The notes beneath the pieces were generated by a model. That model did no database searches and was not told where the DNA came from. It saw nothing but the letters and a program-made list of their open reading frames with translations. A program made the position numbers and the translations under genes. 64,000 nucleotides of DNA, taken from NCBI RefSeq assembly GCF_000004195.4, contig NC_030679.2, forward strand, positions 29,067,712 to 29,131,711. The letters run 5' to 3'. Source of the stretch: Xenopus tropicalis. Taxonomy: Eukaryota > Chordata > Amphibia > Anura > Pipidae. Positions 20,813 through 31,015 of this stretch are shown here, in pieces (the first letter of the stretch is position 1; the number at the start of each line of letters is the position of its first letter).

Positions 20813-23800
20813 AAAGCCATCAGTATGGTTCAACTAATTGCATTTTATAAATGTTTTCCTGGTTTTTAAAAAAAGTTTAGTCGTATAATATCATAGAAGA
20901 AGACAGAACAACATGTTTTAAGGAATTAAAGACACACATAAATGAAAACTGGGAGGAAGGGGAAATAAACCAGTTGAAAAGATTTTCTCTCCTTTCTTTT
21001 TTTCTTCTCTGCACTTACAGAAGTTGGGATCAGTAGCAATATGCCTTACGTACACTCCGAAACGGATTTCTTTCTTTACCCCTTGTTGCTGGTCATTACT
21101 TTGTAAAATATAGAAGTGACATTATTTAGGACTTGAAATTGTATTCCTATTTTCTATTGAGTCTGGAAAGGATTACAGGTTTATCCTGCTAGTGAAGCAG
21201 TCATTTCTAAGGTGTAACTGGCAAAATAACAGAGAGATGGATATTTCAAAACATCACTGCAACAGGCCTTTCTTACAGATTCAGTTAAAGAAAAAGAATG
21301 GGTTTTTAGGTTCTTAAGCAGAATGTTTTGTCTGACTGTCTGTGTGATGCTACCATACGGCCCTTTTATTGTTGGCAGTCCATGCTTCTAACCTAGATAC
21401 ATATAAAATCAACTTGTTCATGTTTAGTTAGCGCTTTATTTGGATTTATTTTGAAGACAAAATGATCATTGCTAATATGTCATAAAGCAGGGACATTTTT
21501 CATGTGCCCTTTGATCAGTCAAATTTAAATTTCCAATATAATAACAACTTCTGTCTTTTGAAGATTAAATGATAATTTGCTGTTCTTGCAGCTTCAGGGG
21601 AGGGTGCAAAAAATAGGCCCGGCCACCATGGTTTTCACACTTGGCATCCTGCTCCACTGGCAATGAAGCCCTTGAACTCCAAGATAGATACAAGGTGCAG
21701 AGCACAGCAAGACTTCTTCTTAAATGACTCCTAACATATTTTGCTTTGATAAAAAGCATTAGTGCCCGAGGCATGTTGTTTAAGCAATAAAAGACCACTT
21801 GCTTTCCTCTCTATTCTAAGCTTTCTGTGTTAGCCCTTGGGAGACATAGGCTGCAGGAGGGATACAACAGTTTTTAAGAGGTCTTTTTGCTTTGAGGCCA
21901 ATGTCATATGGATATGGATAGTGAGAAACAGATTTGGCCTAAAACATATTGTTAGCACAAAAGAAAGCACAATTCCATATCTTAAAAATTCTCTACCATG
22001 GCTAGTTATGTTTTAGTACTACAGGACTTTATACTAGTTAATTCTTTTTCACAGGAACTCCTACTAAACTAAAGGAAATTCTCTTTGCTCTGAATCTACA
22101 GCTTCTACCCCCCTTCAGAAACTGAAAAATGCTCCTCTGGGCAGTTTATACCCTGCCTATACAATGAACACTTTCAAGCAGTATTTATATACAGTAACTG
22201 TTGGAATTATCTTATGCTCTATCATTCTCCTTTTTTGCTTACAGAGTCCTGCATGAGGTGCAGAGCACAGATAGGTAGGAGTAGAATGGGAAATGCCCAC
22301 AAGCTCACGTCATTTTGCTGACCTTGTTGCTAACTGTATGGTTCAATATTGACCTCACCGTAATATGTAAAGTGCTTTTACATCTGCATGGCCTAACAAG
22401 TTCATGAGATCTTTTTGCTTTTCAACTGATCATAGAACTCATTTATAAATAAAGCACATGGTGCTAAGTGCACTTTTCATTTGCAAACTTCCATGTTTCA
22501 CATAATGCAGGGTTTTTAGCCTAGAACTCCAGTATCATTGTCGTCATGCACTTTAATGTCAACAACAGTTGCAGTATATTTGCAGAGTGGGACTGAAATT
22601 GCTTCCAGAACACCAATGTATATAGCATTAATAATGGCATTATCAGGCAATTTGCTTGGCACTTGTCAGTAGCATCTATTATTCCAGAGTTCCCTTGCAT
22701 TAATATATGTTATTAATTTATCAGAGCAGGTTGGCAGGGTACATAGGCACTCCCCACACGTGAAAGTAGGTGGTATGGCACCAGTATTATTTCTAAATGA
22801 TGTTAATGCACCCTCAATTTTGTATCTAATTCAGTTGCGTTAGACTTTCGGTACAATGTTTCATTGGCAAACAACAGGGACTGGTTTGCTTGCTTCTAAT
22901 ACAGCGTCCTGCATGGATTTAAATCAACGACTTAAGGCGAATATGAGTTTTGCTGCTGTACTTGAAACAGCTCCATTTTTCAAGCTGTCTGTGCTTCTCA
23001 AATAATTCCTTACTTTTCTTAAGTCGTATTCAGCAGCTGAATAACAAATATTGAGCTATTTTTAATGCTTAGCAGAAAGCTGTAAAACTAATGCACAATA
23101 TGTATTTCTGTAAATGCCGGTTTAATAACAGCTATCACAACATTTGGAAACTCGAGGAAATGAGACTGTAAACTAATACTAATGTTTATGTACCTGTATC
23201 TGATGGTGAATGAGACTAATAAAAAATGTCTCAAGCTGACAACGTATTTGTTTAATAGCTAATTAAGGTTAAATGGAGAGGTGTTATCTCTTTTTAATAT
23301 CCTGTATTTACTAAACAAAACTAGGCAGGAAATGTTCCAAAGGAATAAATACATTTCTGGATTATTTAATACCATTGTAATATTAGCTATGAAAATGTTG
23401 TGTTAAATAAACACCATCATTACATTCTTGAATAATAATATTTATGCTTAAGCACTGATTTAATGTTGTATAGCTTTATTTTATGTACTATAGTTACTTT
23501 TTTGTAATCTAGCTGTTTGAATGAAATTCTATTTATGCCAGCAGATGAGCCCTAGAATGTAGCACCTAATCTTTCATACAGGTTATGGGAGATTGGCTGC
23601 TATGATATCACAGTCAACTAATTATCCATTTCACCAGATTTACAATTTATACCACCCTAGGGCACTGTGTTGAGATCAATGCACCCACCCCCCTACGTAC
23701 ATGTCCGTGCATTAACCTATGGCTCCAAACCCTGTCTATTATACAGAATATAGAACATAAGTAAAACAATTTGCCAGTGAATTAACTCTTTTAACATCAG

Positions 23801-24397
23801 GGTCAGCTTGATGGAACCCTGAAACGTATTGTGACTATTCTCCATGATACAGTTGAAACAAACTCCATAAAGATATTTGATTGAAATGATTCATCATGTC
23901 CCTATTTTTTCATTTAAATTGATTATCATTATCTTTCTACTGAAATGAGCACATATTGTGACATTGTGCACCATGGCATACCATATGATGCCCTCCCCTT
24001 CACTTCATTTACTAGGTGAATTTTTTTATGCCAAGGAATTTTTCACAGTTAGCAACTGACCTCTTTTTTCCTGGACTTGGCTCCCAAATCTTGGATGATT
24101 TAGGGTGTTTTTCAGTTGTGTAACAGTGTACCATATGATTTAAAGACAATTTGCTCCATCTGTACCTTGTGTAGCATAGACTAAGGGCAATTATATACTG
24201 TACAAGGTGCTCTGCCATTCAGAGGAAATCCCTCTTCAGCATGCCGCCCTATATTTTCATTTCACCAGAATCCCTATGCTCTATTCAGTGCAGCATGGGG
24301 CCATTTGCACGGCAGTTACCGCCACCCCAAAGACATATTCAGTAAGCTCTGGAATGATGTCTATGATGACTATTCAAAGCAGTCAAAAACATTTGGC
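20813..24397. other. Long gene-free stretch, mostly unique
   Basis: About 3.6 kb with no recognised transposon. 22900-23420 is low in repeats and rich in TAATTA/CAATTA-type homeodomain-like words and lacks CpG loss in places, the look of a conserved non-coding block. 24040-24120 (AGCAACTGACCTC, CCTGGACTTGGC, TTGGATGATTTAGGG) is repeated with divergence at 25376-25450, so it belongs to an unclassified dispersed repeat. Confidence 0.5.
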
Positions 24398-24405
24398 CTT
24401 ACTAA

Positions 24406-24944
24406 TAGGGATGTAGCGAACCTAAAAAAAAAAGTTCGCGAACGCGTTCGCACGCCAAAAAGCGTGAATATTCGCAAACTTTGCGAACCCCATAGACTTC
24501 AACGGGAAGGCGAACTTTAAAACCTAGAAAAGCCATTTCTGGCCAGAAAACTGATTTTAAATTTGTTTAAAGGGTGCCACGACCTGGACAGGGGCATGCA
24601 GGAGGGGGATCAAGGGCAAAAATTTCTCTAAAAAATACTTTGTTGAAAAAGCGTTGCGTAAAAACGGGCAGACCTAGCGGAAATACGTGGCGTTTTTTGC
24701 TATTTCGCGCTATTGGCACCATGGAAACGGGATTTGCTTACACCAGTACTAGGCTGAAAAACGTCATGTGTGGTTGTGCGGCGTTTTTTTAGGCTGAGTA
24801 AAAAAGCAGAGAAAAAACGCAGCGAAAGAAAACGCGGCGAACCCAAATTGCGAACATACGCGGAAAGTTCGCAAACTTGCGCGTTCGCGAACACCCGATG
24901 TTCGCGCGAATTAGTTCGCCGGCAAACAGTTCACTACATCTCTA
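24406..24944. mobile_element. Chimeric hAT element: TAGAGATGTAGCG-family ends with a Harbinger-family core
   Basis: 539 bp bounded by TAGGGATGTAGCGAAC and GTTCACTACATCTCTA, with perfect 8-bp duplication CTTACTAA (24398-24405, 24945-24952). From the left end to about 24660 and from about 24834 to the right end it matches the hAT copies at 1988 and 56454. Between them, the segment with GCAGACCTAGCGGAAATA, GGCACCATGGAAACGGG and CACCAGTACTAGGCTG aligns instead with 20640-20800 of the Harbinger-type element. The Harbinger TIRs are absent from the core, so this is not a simple nested insertion. Confidence 0.82.
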
Positions 24945-25039
24945 CTTACTAACACAACTATCTGCTTTCATAAATGTGTCAGTTCATTAAAATGCATTTC
25001 TGAGTGTAATTTTCAAATTGGCACGAGATCACCAAAGCC

Positions 25040-25190
25040 CCCAGACACAAGTGCCTTTGAAAGAACACTAAGTAGGTTGAGTTTGCACCCCTTAGTGCTC
25101 CATCATTTGTGTCAGAAGTCTTCTTAAATTACTTCTTAGTTTTTGTACATATCTCATTTTTAAAGGGGATTTTGACAAACCCATTTTGGC
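25040..25190. repeat. Unclassified dispersed repeat, partner of 28640-28785
   Basis: Blocks ACCCCTTAGTGCTC, CTTCTTAAAT, TTAGTTTTTGTACATA and AAACCCATTT recur in the same order at 28640-28785, there directly behind a Tc1 relic. The block at 25376-25450, beyond the MITE at 25192, likewise has a partner at 24040-24120. Confidence 0.6.
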
Positions 25191-25191
25191 A

Positions 25192-25365
25192 GGGGGCATA
25201 TTTATTATAGTGTGTAAGCCAACATCATTGGTGATAGTAACCAACCAGATCTTTGCTTTTGTTTTCTAACTTGTAGGTGACTGTTCAGCTCTTATTGCTG
25301 ATTGGCTGCTATGGGCAACATCACCGTTGATGTTGGCTTACACACTATAATAAATATATCAGGGG
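25192..25365. mobile_element. Small foldback MITE ATATTTATTATAGTGTGTAAG...
   Basis: Inverted arms of about 35 bp: CATATTTATTATAGTGTGTAAGCCAACATCA on the left and its complement on the right. The core has CTGATTGGCTGCTATGGGCAACATC. It interrupts the unclassified repeat on either side. Confidence 0.78.
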
Positions 25366-25450
25366 ATTTCTCCCAGATAGCAACTGACTCTACTGTTTTC
25401 TCCTGGATTTGGCCCCCAAAGTCTTTGGATGCTCTTGGGTTGTTTTGATT

Positions 25451-26210
25451 TCACTTCAAACCCATAATGAAGAGGAGAAATCTACCTACACAGTATAATA
25501 TAACATATATATACACATTCAATATATTTTGTAGTCCAAACTCTGAAACCATTTTTCCCCATAAAGTAAGCAGAAAAGAAGATACAGATAGAAAGATATT
25601 ACATTGAATACTACCCTGGCTCTGGGATACATTCTTTCTGGAATTCATTTTTATAATTGCACCCAATAGAATAGACTTTTTATTATGAGTTTTCATAACT
25701 CTTTATTGCGAGTTTGTTCACCATAGGGGATATATTGACTATTCAATATTTTTTTCAACATTTAACACTTTGCAAACTCATCACATTGTCTGACAACAAT
25801 GAAATGTCACGTTTACTGGTAGGGAGGAAAATCAAAGTGCTATTTACACAAGGCTACAAACTATATATTTGGAACTCTGTTTTAAATGCAAGTGATTAGA
25901 ACTATTTTTGACTACACTTGTTTTCAGTTTGCAATTTAGCAGGGAGGTAATTGTTCTTGCAGAGGCTGGAGATGTGTTGCCTAGAATAAAACACATTAAA
26001 CATTATTAAGATTGGCAGAATCTATTCCAATTTGTTACACCAGGAAGGTGTCATATCTAAGGTGTGCAATGGATAAGCATCAGCGGAACATTTATAGACA
26101 AGACCCAAAATGACAAATTGTATTTTTGTTTATAATCCAAGTGTTTTCAATTCTGAGCACAGATGATTTTTTTTTCATTAACACACTTTTTTAAATTAAT
26201 AACTGTACTA
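25451..26210. other. Gene-free stretch
   Basis: AT-rich with no recognisable repeat or gene. Confidence 0.55.
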
Positions 26211-26254
26211 CAGGTATGAGAGAATGCTTGGGATATATATATATTTATATATAT

Positions 26255-26469
26255 ACATGCAGAAAAATGAGCCGCACTCGCAGGACTTAATGTGAAAAAG
26301 CTAAAGAAAATTTATTAAAGCATAAAGCTAATGTTTCGGCTGCTTCCACAGCCTTTTTCAAAGTGAAAAAGGCTGTGGAAGCAGCCGAAACGTTAGCTTT
26401 ATGCTTTAATAAATTTTCTTTTGCTTTTTCACATTAAGTCCTGCGAGTGCGGCTCATTTTTCTGCATGT
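26255..26469. repeat. 215-bp near-perfect palindrome
   Basis: Arms 26255-26360 and 26364-26469 are 106 bp each around a 3-base spacer AAG. I count two mismatches (CTAAAG versus CAAAAG, and AATGTTTCGG versus AACGTTTCGG) and no indels. Arm content from the outside in: CATGCAGAAAAATGAGCCGC, ACTTAATGTGAAAAAGC, AAATTTATTAAAGCATAAAGC, TTTCGGCTGCTTCCACAGCC. Confidence 0.93.
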
Positions 26470-26541
26470 GTATATTCGCTTGATACTGCACCCAGGCATA
26501 CTATATCCTTTCTAACGTGAGTGCCAGTTGCTACATTGTTC

Positions 26542-26546
<5 letters not shown>

Positions 26547-26617
<71 letters not shown>
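26547..26617. repeat. (TA)n(GA)n compound microsatellite
   Basis: About 18 TA units followed by about 17 GA units with a clean junction at 26582-26583. Confidence 0.95.
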
Positions 26618-26619
<2 letters not shown>

Positions 26620-26719
26620 AGTAATTTGGATCACTATACCTTAATGCTGCTAAAAAATAATTTAAACATTAATTACTGTAAACTCAATGGGATTGTTTTC
26701 AGAAAAGGAGAGAGAAGGG

Positions 26720-28309
26720 AGAGAGGAGAGATCTGCACAGACTCTGGCCCCGGGAATGAAGGATTTGCCTTAGAGAGGACATCTGATACCAAAGAACACG
26801 TTTACAAAAAAATGAGACAAGAAATCCTTTGTTTCTTTTGATAGAGGACTCAGTGCAGCGTTTCTGTGAGTGCTTGTGGCTGTATTCACATTGACCTTTC
26901 TTATAAAGTATACTTAGTTTTAACCTTTCCTTCTTCTTTAATTTGATGATATTTGATTTGAGCACTGGAAACCACAACTTCTGCACATATTCTCGCTAGG
27001 CACATTTGTATACGCTGAAAAAAAAAACTGCTTAGGTACATTTGCCTTTTTAGTATCCTCTCTAAATTATTTAATGGAGCCACACTCTCAGCTTGCATCA
27101 TTCTATCAATATACTTTTTTTTACTGGGTTAGTCTTAACCTCTGCTGCAATCTGTTCCTCGGTTTCTTTGCTTTTCTGATTACTTTTTTACAACATTTGT
27201 AATAGTATTTATATTCATCAAATAATCTTTTTCTATTAACTACTTAACTTCTGAATGAAGCAACATAGAATGGCTTAATTCATAAGTATTCTTGGTATTT
27301 CTGTTCCACTGAAGTAATTGTAAGTGTTGTCAGTTTCACTAAATACTTCACTAAATATGATTTTCTTCTGGTAAAGATTCACACTACACTACTTCTGATC
27401 TTCATGATGAAAGTATATTTCTTTTATGTAACTTTAAAAATGTAACATAAAAGTCATAAAATGGAACTCCGAAAAGTCCAGTTGTTTTAGACTTGATTCT
27501 ACTAGATACTGTATATCATGACCTGGATGAATGAGAATCTTCATAGTCATACTTTAAAAATGGCTACATAAAATCTCTCCTCAAGCTATGAAACCCTGTG
27601 TGAGAATAACATTTGTTCTCTTTTCCCTCAGCATGTGGGGACCTGGCTGATATCTACAACTTTTTCCTTTCAAAATCACATACTTTTGTACACAACATAA
27701 GTTTATGCAGTTAAAAAAAATATCGCCTAAAACTTTGAATTGCACTTAAATAAAAACTGAGCATAGTTCAAGGTTTAGATTAAGAATAACTTTTTGTGTA
27801 TCTTTGAAAAAAGCAAATGGGCTATCTCTATAGAAACACACTTTCCTTCTTGTTCTGTAGATGGACTTTTGCATATGTTTTCTGATCCCTAAAGGGCAAA
27901 CATTTGAATAGAAAAAATGGAAACATGGACAGAGAAGCAGGGCACTTAAAGGTTTAATATAATGTTTATATCTTGCTGAAAAAGTTCTCTATATTAAGTT
28001 CCCTCTGGTGAAACCTGTTCCTTTCATTTGCTATTAACCCAGTCAAATAATAAAAATAGGATATTCTTGCAGTTCTGTTTTTATTCAACTTTAAGGCCAC
28101 ACACTTAATATTAATAATTAAAGCCACTTGTGCAAGATATTATATAAGAGAAACTCTGGTACATTGTTTTATTCTGTTTTGTTACGTTCTGTAAAGAAAA
28201 ATGCTTCTTTGGGTTAGAAAGTATTTTAGTCTGTAGTTTGCAAGAAGCCATTTTATTTAATATAGTAAAATGAAGAAGAAACATCTTTGAAACTAAGAAC
28301 ATACCCATC
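26720..28309. other. Gene-free stretch
   Basis: AT-rich DNA, apparently single copy, with no tandem or inverted structure of note. Short frames have no family resemblance. Confidence 0.55.
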
Positions 28310-28640
28310 ATTGCTGACACAGGTGCAACTACATCGTACAATGACATTCTTGACAATGTTCTCCTTCCTAGTACATGGCAACATATTAGAGAAGTCCATT
28401 TCCTGCTTTAGCACAACAATACCCCCATGTCTCCCATGTCCACCTTTCAAAGTGAAGCCCATACAGAATTGCATGGAAGGGTAAGAACTTGACTGACCTG
28501 CACAAAGCCAAACCAAACACCTGAGGGATGAATTGGAATGTTAACTGAGAGCAAGACCTAATCATCCAGCATCAGTGCCCAACCTCTTACATATGAAGTG
28601 AACCAAATACCAACCTCTTCATATTAACACCCTTGGTTTT
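28310..28640 (+). mobile_element. Tc1-like transposase relic
   Basis: Collinear with the Tc1 catalytic 3' region: GACAATGTTCTCCTTCC, CATTTCCTGCTTTAGCACAAC, then AACTTGACTGACCTGCACAAAGCC, GAGGGATGAATTGGAATG and TCATCCAGCATCAGTGCCCAACC. Conceptually these correspond to the HDNAP and DWPAQSPDLNPIEHLWDELE motifs, now with stops (for example TGA for the Trp codon). The first catalytic Asp is not recognisable. Better preserved than the relic at 5378. Confidence 0.72.
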
Positions 28641-28785
28641 GCATGACAAGTTGGACAGGAAGGTGTCCATATTACCCCTTAGTGCTCTAGTACTTGCATA
28701 AAGGCTTTTCTTAAATGACCCCTTAGGTCTTACACATACAGAATTTCAGTTTAAGATGGGATTTTTATCAACCCATTTCAGTCTG
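28640..28785. repeat. Unclassified dispersed repeat, partner of 25040-25190
   Basis: TTACCCCTTAGTGCTCTAG, CTTTTCTTAAATGACCCCTTAG and TTATCAACCCATTT match the block at 25040 in order. Its position directly after the Tc1 relic suggests both may belong to one old element. Confidence 0.55.
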
Positions 28786-28831
28786 ACCATTTAACATCTT
28801 TGCAGTCACAGAATCAGATTAGCCATTCCTA

Positions 28832-29339
28832 GGGGCTGATTTACTAAGACACGAATTCCGACCGAATTGGAAAAATTCCGATTGGAAAACGAACATTTTG
28901 CGACTTTTTCGTATTTTTTGCGATTTTTTTCGGCGCCTTTACGACTTTTCGGAAATTATCGCGACTTTTTCATTACCAATACGATTTGCGCGAAAAAACG
29001 CGACTTTTTCGTAGCCATTCCGAAAGTTGCGATTTTTTCGTAGCGTTAAAATTTGCGCGAAAAGTTGCGCTTTTTTTGTAGCGTTAAAACTTAAAAGGCG
29101 CGACGTTTTGCGCAAGTTTTAACACTACGAAAAAATCACAACTTTTTGCGCAAGTTTTAACGCTACGAAAAAATCGCAACTTTCGGAATGGCTACTAAAA
29201 ACTTGCGTTTTTCAGCAAAAATCGTATTGGTAGCGAAAAAGTCTCGATAATTTTCCGAAAAAATCGCAAAATACCGATCATTACGAAAAAAACGCAATCG
29301 GACGCATTCGGCCCGTTCGTGAGTAAGTAAATGGGCCCC
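28832..29339. mobile_element. Foldback MITE GGGGCTGATTTACTAA..., long hairpin copy
   Basis: 508 bp, flanked by CTA on each side (28829-28831, 29340-29342). Ends GGGGCTGATTTACTAA / TTACTTACTCACG reversed are imperfect, but the inner halves form a long hairpin around 29090: TTGCGATTTTTTCGTAGCG, TTAAAATTTGCGCGAAAAG and their complements. CpG-rich relative to the region. No coding capacity. Confidence 0.8.
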
Positions 29340-29862
29340 CTAGTGTCATTATCCTATTCATTTATTTCGATACATTACACTCTAACTACACCAAGGAGTA
29401 ACCTTCTAGCACAGCCTTGTCTTCTTGTATCCTTCTCACTGATTACCGTATATACTCGAGTATAAGCCGATCCGAATATAAGCCGAGGTACCTCATTTTA
29501 CCTAAGAAAACTGGAAAAACCTAATGACTCGAGTATAAGCCTAGAGTGGAAAATGCAGCAGCTACGGCTAAGTTTCAATAATAAAAATAAATTCCAATAA
29601 AATTAGGATCTATCAATCTTACTGAACAAATATGTACAGGGAATGAGTATGAGAGATGCCAGGCTCTCCCCTACTGCCTTCCACAGGCTTAACAGCATGA
29701 TCACCTGGAGAAGGAATCACTCACTAATACCCGTGTTGCTATTGAACCACCCCTCCCCGATTCCCACAAAATGCACAAGGTTGCCGGGGGGCTAATGGAA
29801 ATTCCCTTCCCTCTCCCCCCTCCCCATTAGACACATAGAAAGACATTCAGGCATCGCTGTCC

Positions 29863-30491
29863 TTAAACACAGACCCAACGCAGACCTCGTTGTCTATTCC
29901 TGCTGCTTCCCAACCTCAGGTTTTCCAACAAACCTCTGCACAGTGGTATCAACGTTAATGCTGCTCCATTCCAATCAATGCAGACTGTTTTCAATATGAA
30001 TGCACCTGTCCCTCCTGAGAATGAGCCGGAAACACTGGAACAGAACCAGTACCCGGCCAGTTACAACCAGACCTTCCCTGGCCAACCTCATCAAGTGGAA
30101 CAAACAGAACTTCAACCAGAGCAGCTATAAACAGTTGTAAACACTTACCATGGCAACATCAGACCAGATCCATCAAGCGTCCTCGGGGCACCAGCAGCCC
30201 GCACAGCAAAACACTGGGTTCCCACGGAACAGCCAGCCTTTCTACAACAACCGAGGGATGGCCCAAGGAGGTCAGCGAGGTAACCGGGGCATGATGAATG
30301 GCTACAGAGGCCAGTCAAACGGCTTTAGAGGAGGATATGATGGCTACCGTACTGCTTTCCCCAACACTTCAAACAGCGTTTACCCCCAGGCACAGTTTAA
30401 TGCTGCACATGACTACAGCAACAACTATCAGCGGGACAGATGCCAACAAAACATCAAGCGCGGTGCTGGACAGGGAGATCCTCGGGTCGCA
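29863..30491 (+). pseudogene. caprin1: Caprin1 C-terminal fragment, broken, inside a DNA transposon
   Basis: Conceptual translation in three successive frames follows the C-terminal part of caprin-1, a cytoplasmic RNA-binding protein of stress granules. In order: a PQVFQQTSAQWYQR block; then NAAPFQSMQTVFNMNAP with QPHQVEQTELQ; then QQNTGFPR, MNGYRGQSNGFRGGYDGYR and CQQNIKRGAGQ, the RGG/YRG-rich tail. Breaks: a frameshift near 29956, a TAA stop at 30128-30130 in place of a Gln codon, and another frameshift near 30160. The N-terminal coiled-coil and G3BP-binding parts are absent. The longest open piece (from ATG at 30150) runs out of homology at about 30491. It is contiguous over about 200 codons. 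Whether that crosses splice junctions (cDNA origin) or follows one large exon I cannot tell. The homology is from memory of the family; caprin2 is less likely because no C1q domain is seen. Confidence 0.8.
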
Positions 30492-30723
30492 TTCTGCTCA
30501 CCACAGCTTCCTAACTCCTTGCGCTGCCCCCGGCATGACGTCACACCTCGTGGGGCGACCCGAGGATCTCCCTGTCCAGCACCGCGCTTGATGTTTTGTT
30601 GGCATCCGTCCCGCTGATAGTTGTTGCTGTAGTCATGTGCAGCATTAAACTGTGCCTGGGGGTAAACGCTGTTTGAAGTGTTGGGGAAAGCAGTACGGTA
30701 GCCATCATATCCTCCTCTAAAGC
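30322..30723. repeat. 168-bp inverted duplication of the caprin1 segment
   Basis: 30322-30489 and 30556-30723 are inverted copies of equal length with one mismatch that I can find (A versus G in the codon after QRD), separated by 66 bp containing TGACGTCA (30536-30543). The inverted copy therefore reads the same FRGGYDGYR tail on the minus strand. Confidence 0.92.
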
Positions 30724-30898
30724 TCTCTTCTGCTCGCCGCAACTTCCTAACTCCTTGCGCTGCCCCGGCATTACATCACACCTCGAGGGGCGACCCGAGG
30801 ATCTCCCTGTCCAGCACCGCACTTAAAGTTTTGTTGGCATTCGTCCCGCTGATAGTTGTTGCTCTAGTCGCGTGGAGCATTAAACTGTGCCTGGGGGT
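30491..30898. repeat. Direct tandem repeat of spacer plus inverted caprin1 arm
   Basis: 30491-30723 is followed by a shorter, more diverged second unit at 30726-30898. Both start TTCTGCTC, contain CTTCCTAACTCCTTGCGCTG and GGGGCGACCCGAGGATCTCC and run into the inverted caprin1 sequence. The second stops at GTGCCTGGGGGTCA. Confidence 0.88.
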
Positions 30899-31015
30899 CA
30901 GGGAATCAGGTAACAGAGGGTGCAAGCTATAGGGACTCGAGTATAAGCCGAGGGTTAATTTTTCAGCACATTTTGGGTGCTGAAAAACTCGGCTTATACT
31001 CGAGTATATACGGTA

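Larger units (their letters stand above)
26211..26705. mobile_element. CAGGTAT-family MITE interrupted by microsatellite and palindrome
   Basis: The left terminus CAGGTATGAG and AGAATGCTTGGGAT (to about 26234) and the inner block AGTAATTTGGATCACTATACC...AACTCAATGGGATTGTTTT (26617-26700) are collinear with the intact copies, but about 380 bp separate them. That gap holds TA repeats, the palindrome 26255-26469 and a TA/GA microsatellite. The right end is missing. Confidence 0.7.
29446..31013. mobile_element. TA-flanked TIR element (CCGTATATACTCGAG family) carrying a host gene fragment
   Basis: 1568 bp from CCGTATATACTCGAGTATAA to TTATACTCGAGTATATACGG, flanked by TA on both sides (29444-29445, 31014-31015). 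This fits a Tc1/mariner-type target, though the superfamily is inferred. The right subterminal region forms a stem-loop: CTCGAGTATAAGCCGAG, TTTTTCAGCAC / GTGCTGAAAAA, CTCGGCTTATACTCGAG. The 523-bp copy at 36486-37008 shares about 160 bp of the left end and about 100 bp of the right end but has a different middle. The 1.3-kb middle here (about 29608-30935) contains a broken caprin1 segment and its inverted and tandem copies. No transposase is encoded. Confidence 0.82.

Noticed and set aside
30150..30617. Intact caprin1-like gene
   Set aside because: Only the C-terminal tail is present, with a stop at 30128 and two frameshifts, and it lies between transposon TIRs.
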